Assembly: GCA_007120675.1 (NCBI GenBank)
Contig: SKNE01000005.1
Coordinates: forward strand, 1-8,449
Reading direction: 5' to 3'
Length of the DNA: 8,449 nucleotides
From: Bacteroidales bacterium
GTDB taxonomy: Bacteria; Bacteroidota; Bacteroidia; Bacteroidales; UBA7960
Shown here: in pieces, positions 6,795-8,449 of the stretch
How positions within the stretch are numbered: position 1 is the first letter of the stretch
How the letters are laid out: every line of letters begins with the position of its first letter
The notes under the pieces: model-generated
What the model was told of the DNA's origin: nothing
The model's database searches: none
The model's input: the letters and a program-made list of their open reading frames with translations, nothing else
Program-made: the position numbers and the translations under genes

Positions 6795-8150
6795 TCATTC
6801 CTCCAGATCCCACCACATCCTCGTGTACATGTCCACGTCCTGGGGCACATTGGCGGGGTTGATGTTGAATTCCTCTGCCGGATAAAGGAAACGGCGGGGA
6901 ATCTCGCCCCCATCGTAGGGTGGCAGCTGGGGGTAGCCTGTGCGGCGGTAATCTGACCAAACCTCCGGATTGAGGAAGAGGGCGATGTATTTTCCGTTGA
7001 TGATCTGCTCCAGGTCCACATTGTCGATGCTGGCGTGTTGTGCCTCCCATTCCGGGTCTTCGATGCCAAAAGACCTGAGCGAGCTGACCACGGCCTCTTC
7101 GAAGGCCTGGTCGGCCAGTCCCTGGTCCCCCATGTGCCAGTGCACTTCGGCTTCCATGAACTTTTGTTCGGTATAGGATATCAGTGCCATGGGCGTTGTA
7201 GGGGAAGCAACGGCACTGCCCGGCGATGAGGCGTTCTGGAATCCGGATCCGGCGGGACTGCCCACATATTCGCCATAAATATTGGTGGTCAGCAGATGTG
7301 GGATACGGGGATCATCGGTCTCCAGCAGCAGGTTCACAAAGAAATCGCCTGCCCGGGTCACCTGCCTGAAGAAATAATGGGGGTTGACCTGGTCCTTATC
7401 CTCCTGGTAGGCGTACACCATATCGTCGTGACTGCCATTGAACATGGGTTGACTGCTGATGTGGGCCTGTGCCTGGAGGTAGTTGCCGGCCTGGTGTCCC
7501 ATGCGCAGCAGGTGCCTCAGCCTGATCACGTTGGCTGCCTTCTTCCACTGGTTCAGGTCACCGCCGTAAATGAGATCAAAAGCCGGCCCGGGCATCAATC
7601 CCCCCCCCTGGGGTGCCGCATTCAGATCCTGCAGACCCAGTTCCAGCAGTTGAAGAATCTCAAGGTAGATCGCTTGCTGCATGTCATACGGCGGAAGGGG
7701 TGCCGAGCTAAAATAGTTGTAGGCCAGTTCGTGGGGCATATCCCCCCAGGTATCGGTCATGAACCCCAGGCTGTAGGCTTGTAAGATGCGGGCCATGCCG
7801 CGGTAAGCGCGCGAATTGATATCGGAGGCCACATTCATGATGTTTCGCAGATCGCGGAAGATGTGCTCGTAATAGAAATACCAAAGGGCATCGCTGTCAA
7901 AGCTTTGTTTGTTATAGCGGTCGATGGCCAGGTGTCGTCCGCTGACACCGCTGAGCTGCTGGGACCATTGCAGCTGATAGCGCCCTATGTCGATGCCCCG
8001 CCAGTAGGTGATGATATACTGCGCGAAAGGCATTTGCATCTCCAGAATCTCCTCCGGACTCATATCGTCGTCATCGAAAGGGTCGCAGGCAGGCATCAGC
8101 AACGCCGTACCCAGCACAAGTACAGGTAAATATTTCAGGAATCTCTTCAT
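6795..8150 (-). CDS. SusD/RagB-family nutrient-binding outer-membrane lipoprotein (SusD-like_2 type)
   Basis: Surface lipoprotein expected to capture glycan, peptide or other nutrient and pass it to a SusC TonB-dependent transporter. From the ATG at 8150 it has 451 residues. It starts MKRFLKYLPVLVLGTALLMP with a lipobox, LMPAC, placing the lipidated Cys at 22. The acidic stretch DPFDDDD directly after resembles the Bacteroidota lipoprotein surface-export signal. Helical SusD features follow: RAYRGMARILQAYSLGFMTD (116-132, TPR-like), DTWGDMPH at 133-140, a long helix around QWKKAANVIRLRHLLRMG, and the family ending GEIPRRFLYPAEEFNINPANV near 415-435. The motifs fit the SusD-like_2 branch better than classical SusD; the ligand cannot be told. 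The frame is open upstream to 8273 through a TTG, but that part encodes repeat-derived sequence before the signal peptide. Normally susC lies directly upstream; here 299 nt of non-coding DNA and repeats fill that place to the window edge. Confidence 0.9.
   Translation of the reverse strand: MKRFLKYLPVLVLGTALLMPACDPFDDDDMSPEEILEMQMPFAQYIITYWRGIDIGRYQLQWSQQLSGVSGRHLAIDRYNKQSFDSDALWYFYYEHIFRDLRNIMNVASDINSRAYRGMARILQAYSLGFMTDTWGDMPHELAYNYFSSAPLPPYDMQQAIYLEILQLLELGLQDLNAAPQGGGLMPGPAFDLIYGGDLNQWKKAANVIRLRHLLRMGHQAGNYLQAQAHISSQPMFNGSHDDMVYAYQEDKDQVNPHYFFRQVTRAGDFFVNLLLETDDPRIPHLLTTNIYGEYVGSPAGSGFQNASSPGSAVASPTTPMALISYTEQKFMEAEVHWHMGDQGLADQAFEEAVVSSLRSFGIEDPEWEAQHASIDNVDLEQIINGKYIALFLNPEVWSDYRRTGYPQLPPYDGGEIPRRFLYPAEEFNINPANVPQDVDMYTRMWWDLEE
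7600..7608. repeat. Nine-base C/G homopolymer inside the SusD-like gene
   Basis: Nine consecutive C on the plus strand read as G on the coding strand, encoding Gln-Gly-Gly-Gly at residues 181-184 (APQGGGLMPG). A change of one base would truncate or scramble the protein after about 40% of its length. The frame as given is intact on both sides, so the tract is in the ON state. It may be a phase-variation tract or only a weak point for assembly errors. Confidence 0.55.
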
Positions 8151-8188
8151 AATCCAGTCAGGTGTGTTGTTTACACTTATTCGTACTA

Positions 8189-8196
8189 CAAAATTA
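8189..8196 (-). promoter_or_regulatory. Bacteroidota-type -7 promoter element for the SusD-like gene
   Basis: CAAAATTA on the plus strand reads TAATTTTG on the minus strand, an exact TAnnTTTG match, 38 nt upstream of the start codon at 8150. It implies transcription begins between the hairpin array and the gene, independently of any upstream susC. No clear -33 TTTG is seen upstream of it. Confidence 0.6.
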
Positions 8197-8253
8197 CGGG
8201 TTTTTTCCCACTCCCCACACCCACATCTCCAACAACATCCCGGAGCGCCATTA

Positions 8254-8449
8254 TGACGCGAAGCAAATGACAAGGCGAAGCCTTAATGACTGCGCGAAGC
8301 GCAAAATGACGCGAAGCAATTGACGCGAAGCAATTGACGCGAAGCAAATGACTGCGCGAAGCGCAAAATGACGCGCTTTAGCGCAAATGACGCGAAGCAA
8401 TTGACTGCGCGAAGCGCAAAATGACGCGCTTTAGCGCAAATGACCGCGC
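8254..8449 (+). repeat. Tandem array of TGAC-led short hairpin units (11 complete, a 12th cut by the window edge)
   Basis: Each unit begins TGAC, is followed at once by a perfect short inverted repeat, and ends in two to four bases, mostly A. Unit starts: 8254, 8268, 8287, 8307, 8321, 8335, 8349, 8369, 8388, 8402, 8422, 8441. Type A (14 nt; 8254, 8307, 8321, 8335, 8388) has core GCGAAGC. Type B (20 nt; 8287, 8349, 8402) has TGCGC-GAA-GCGCA. Type C (19 nt; 8369, 8422) has GCGC-TTTA-GCGC. Type D (19 nt; 8268) has AAGGC-GAA-GCCTT. The last, TGACCGCGC, is cut and may be a fifth type. Arm sequence and length differ between types but the arms always stay complementary. There are no unique spacers, so it is not CRISPR. 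It lies upstream of the SusD-like gene and its promoter. Function unknown. Confidence 0.9.

Noticed and set aside
8151..8273. N-terminal extension of the SusD-like protein
   Set aside because: The start would be a TTG within the hairpin array, and a clear lipoprotein signal peptide begins at 8150.
8254..8449. CRISPR array
   Set aside because: Units are only 14-20 nt, with no unique spacers of regular length; the repeated part is the whole unit.

Overview
The window most likely comes from a member of the Bacteroidota. It has a SusD-family surface lipoprotein, the N-terminus of an outer-membrane barrel protein with a carboxypeptidase-regulatory-like domain, a Bacteroidota-style ParE, and several TAnnTTTG (-7) promoter elements close upstream of genes. 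The DNA is fairly GC-rich for the phylum. I cannot name a genus.

Layout: (1) 1-194, minus strand: start of an outer-membrane beta-barrel / TonB-receptor-like gene that runs off the left edge. (2) 195-441: divergent intergenic region with competing inverted repeats and a parE promoter element. (3) 442-2280, plus: parE. (4) 3068-4225 and 2292-3080, minus: an overlapping pair, a YbdL-like methionine/glutamine aminotransferase followed by a YafV/Nit2-like omega-amidase. (5) 4226-4369: divergent intergenic region with a pgk promoter element. (6) 4370-5560, plus: pgk. (7) 5550-6554, minus: a degenerate histidine-kinase-like region fused to an intact receiver domain, overlapping the pgk tail by 11 nt. 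(8) 6555-6794: 240 nt with no convincing gene. (9) 6795-8150, minus: SusD-like lipoprotein with its own promoter element and no susC in view. (10) 8254-8449: tandem array of short hairpin units that continues past the right edge.

The genes are mostly housekeeping or metabolic (topoisomerase IV, glycolysis, methionine/glutamine keto-acid metabolism), flanked by surface-protein genes. The clearest functional partnership is the aminotransferase and omega-amidase: the first can produce alpha-ketoglutaramate when glutamine is the amino donor, and the second hydrolyses it to 2-oxoglutarate.

The most unusual element is the hairpin array. Eleven complete units and a cut twelfth each begin with TGAC, followed directly by a short perfect stem, usually around a GAA triloop. 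The stem sequence differs between unit types, but the two arms always change together.
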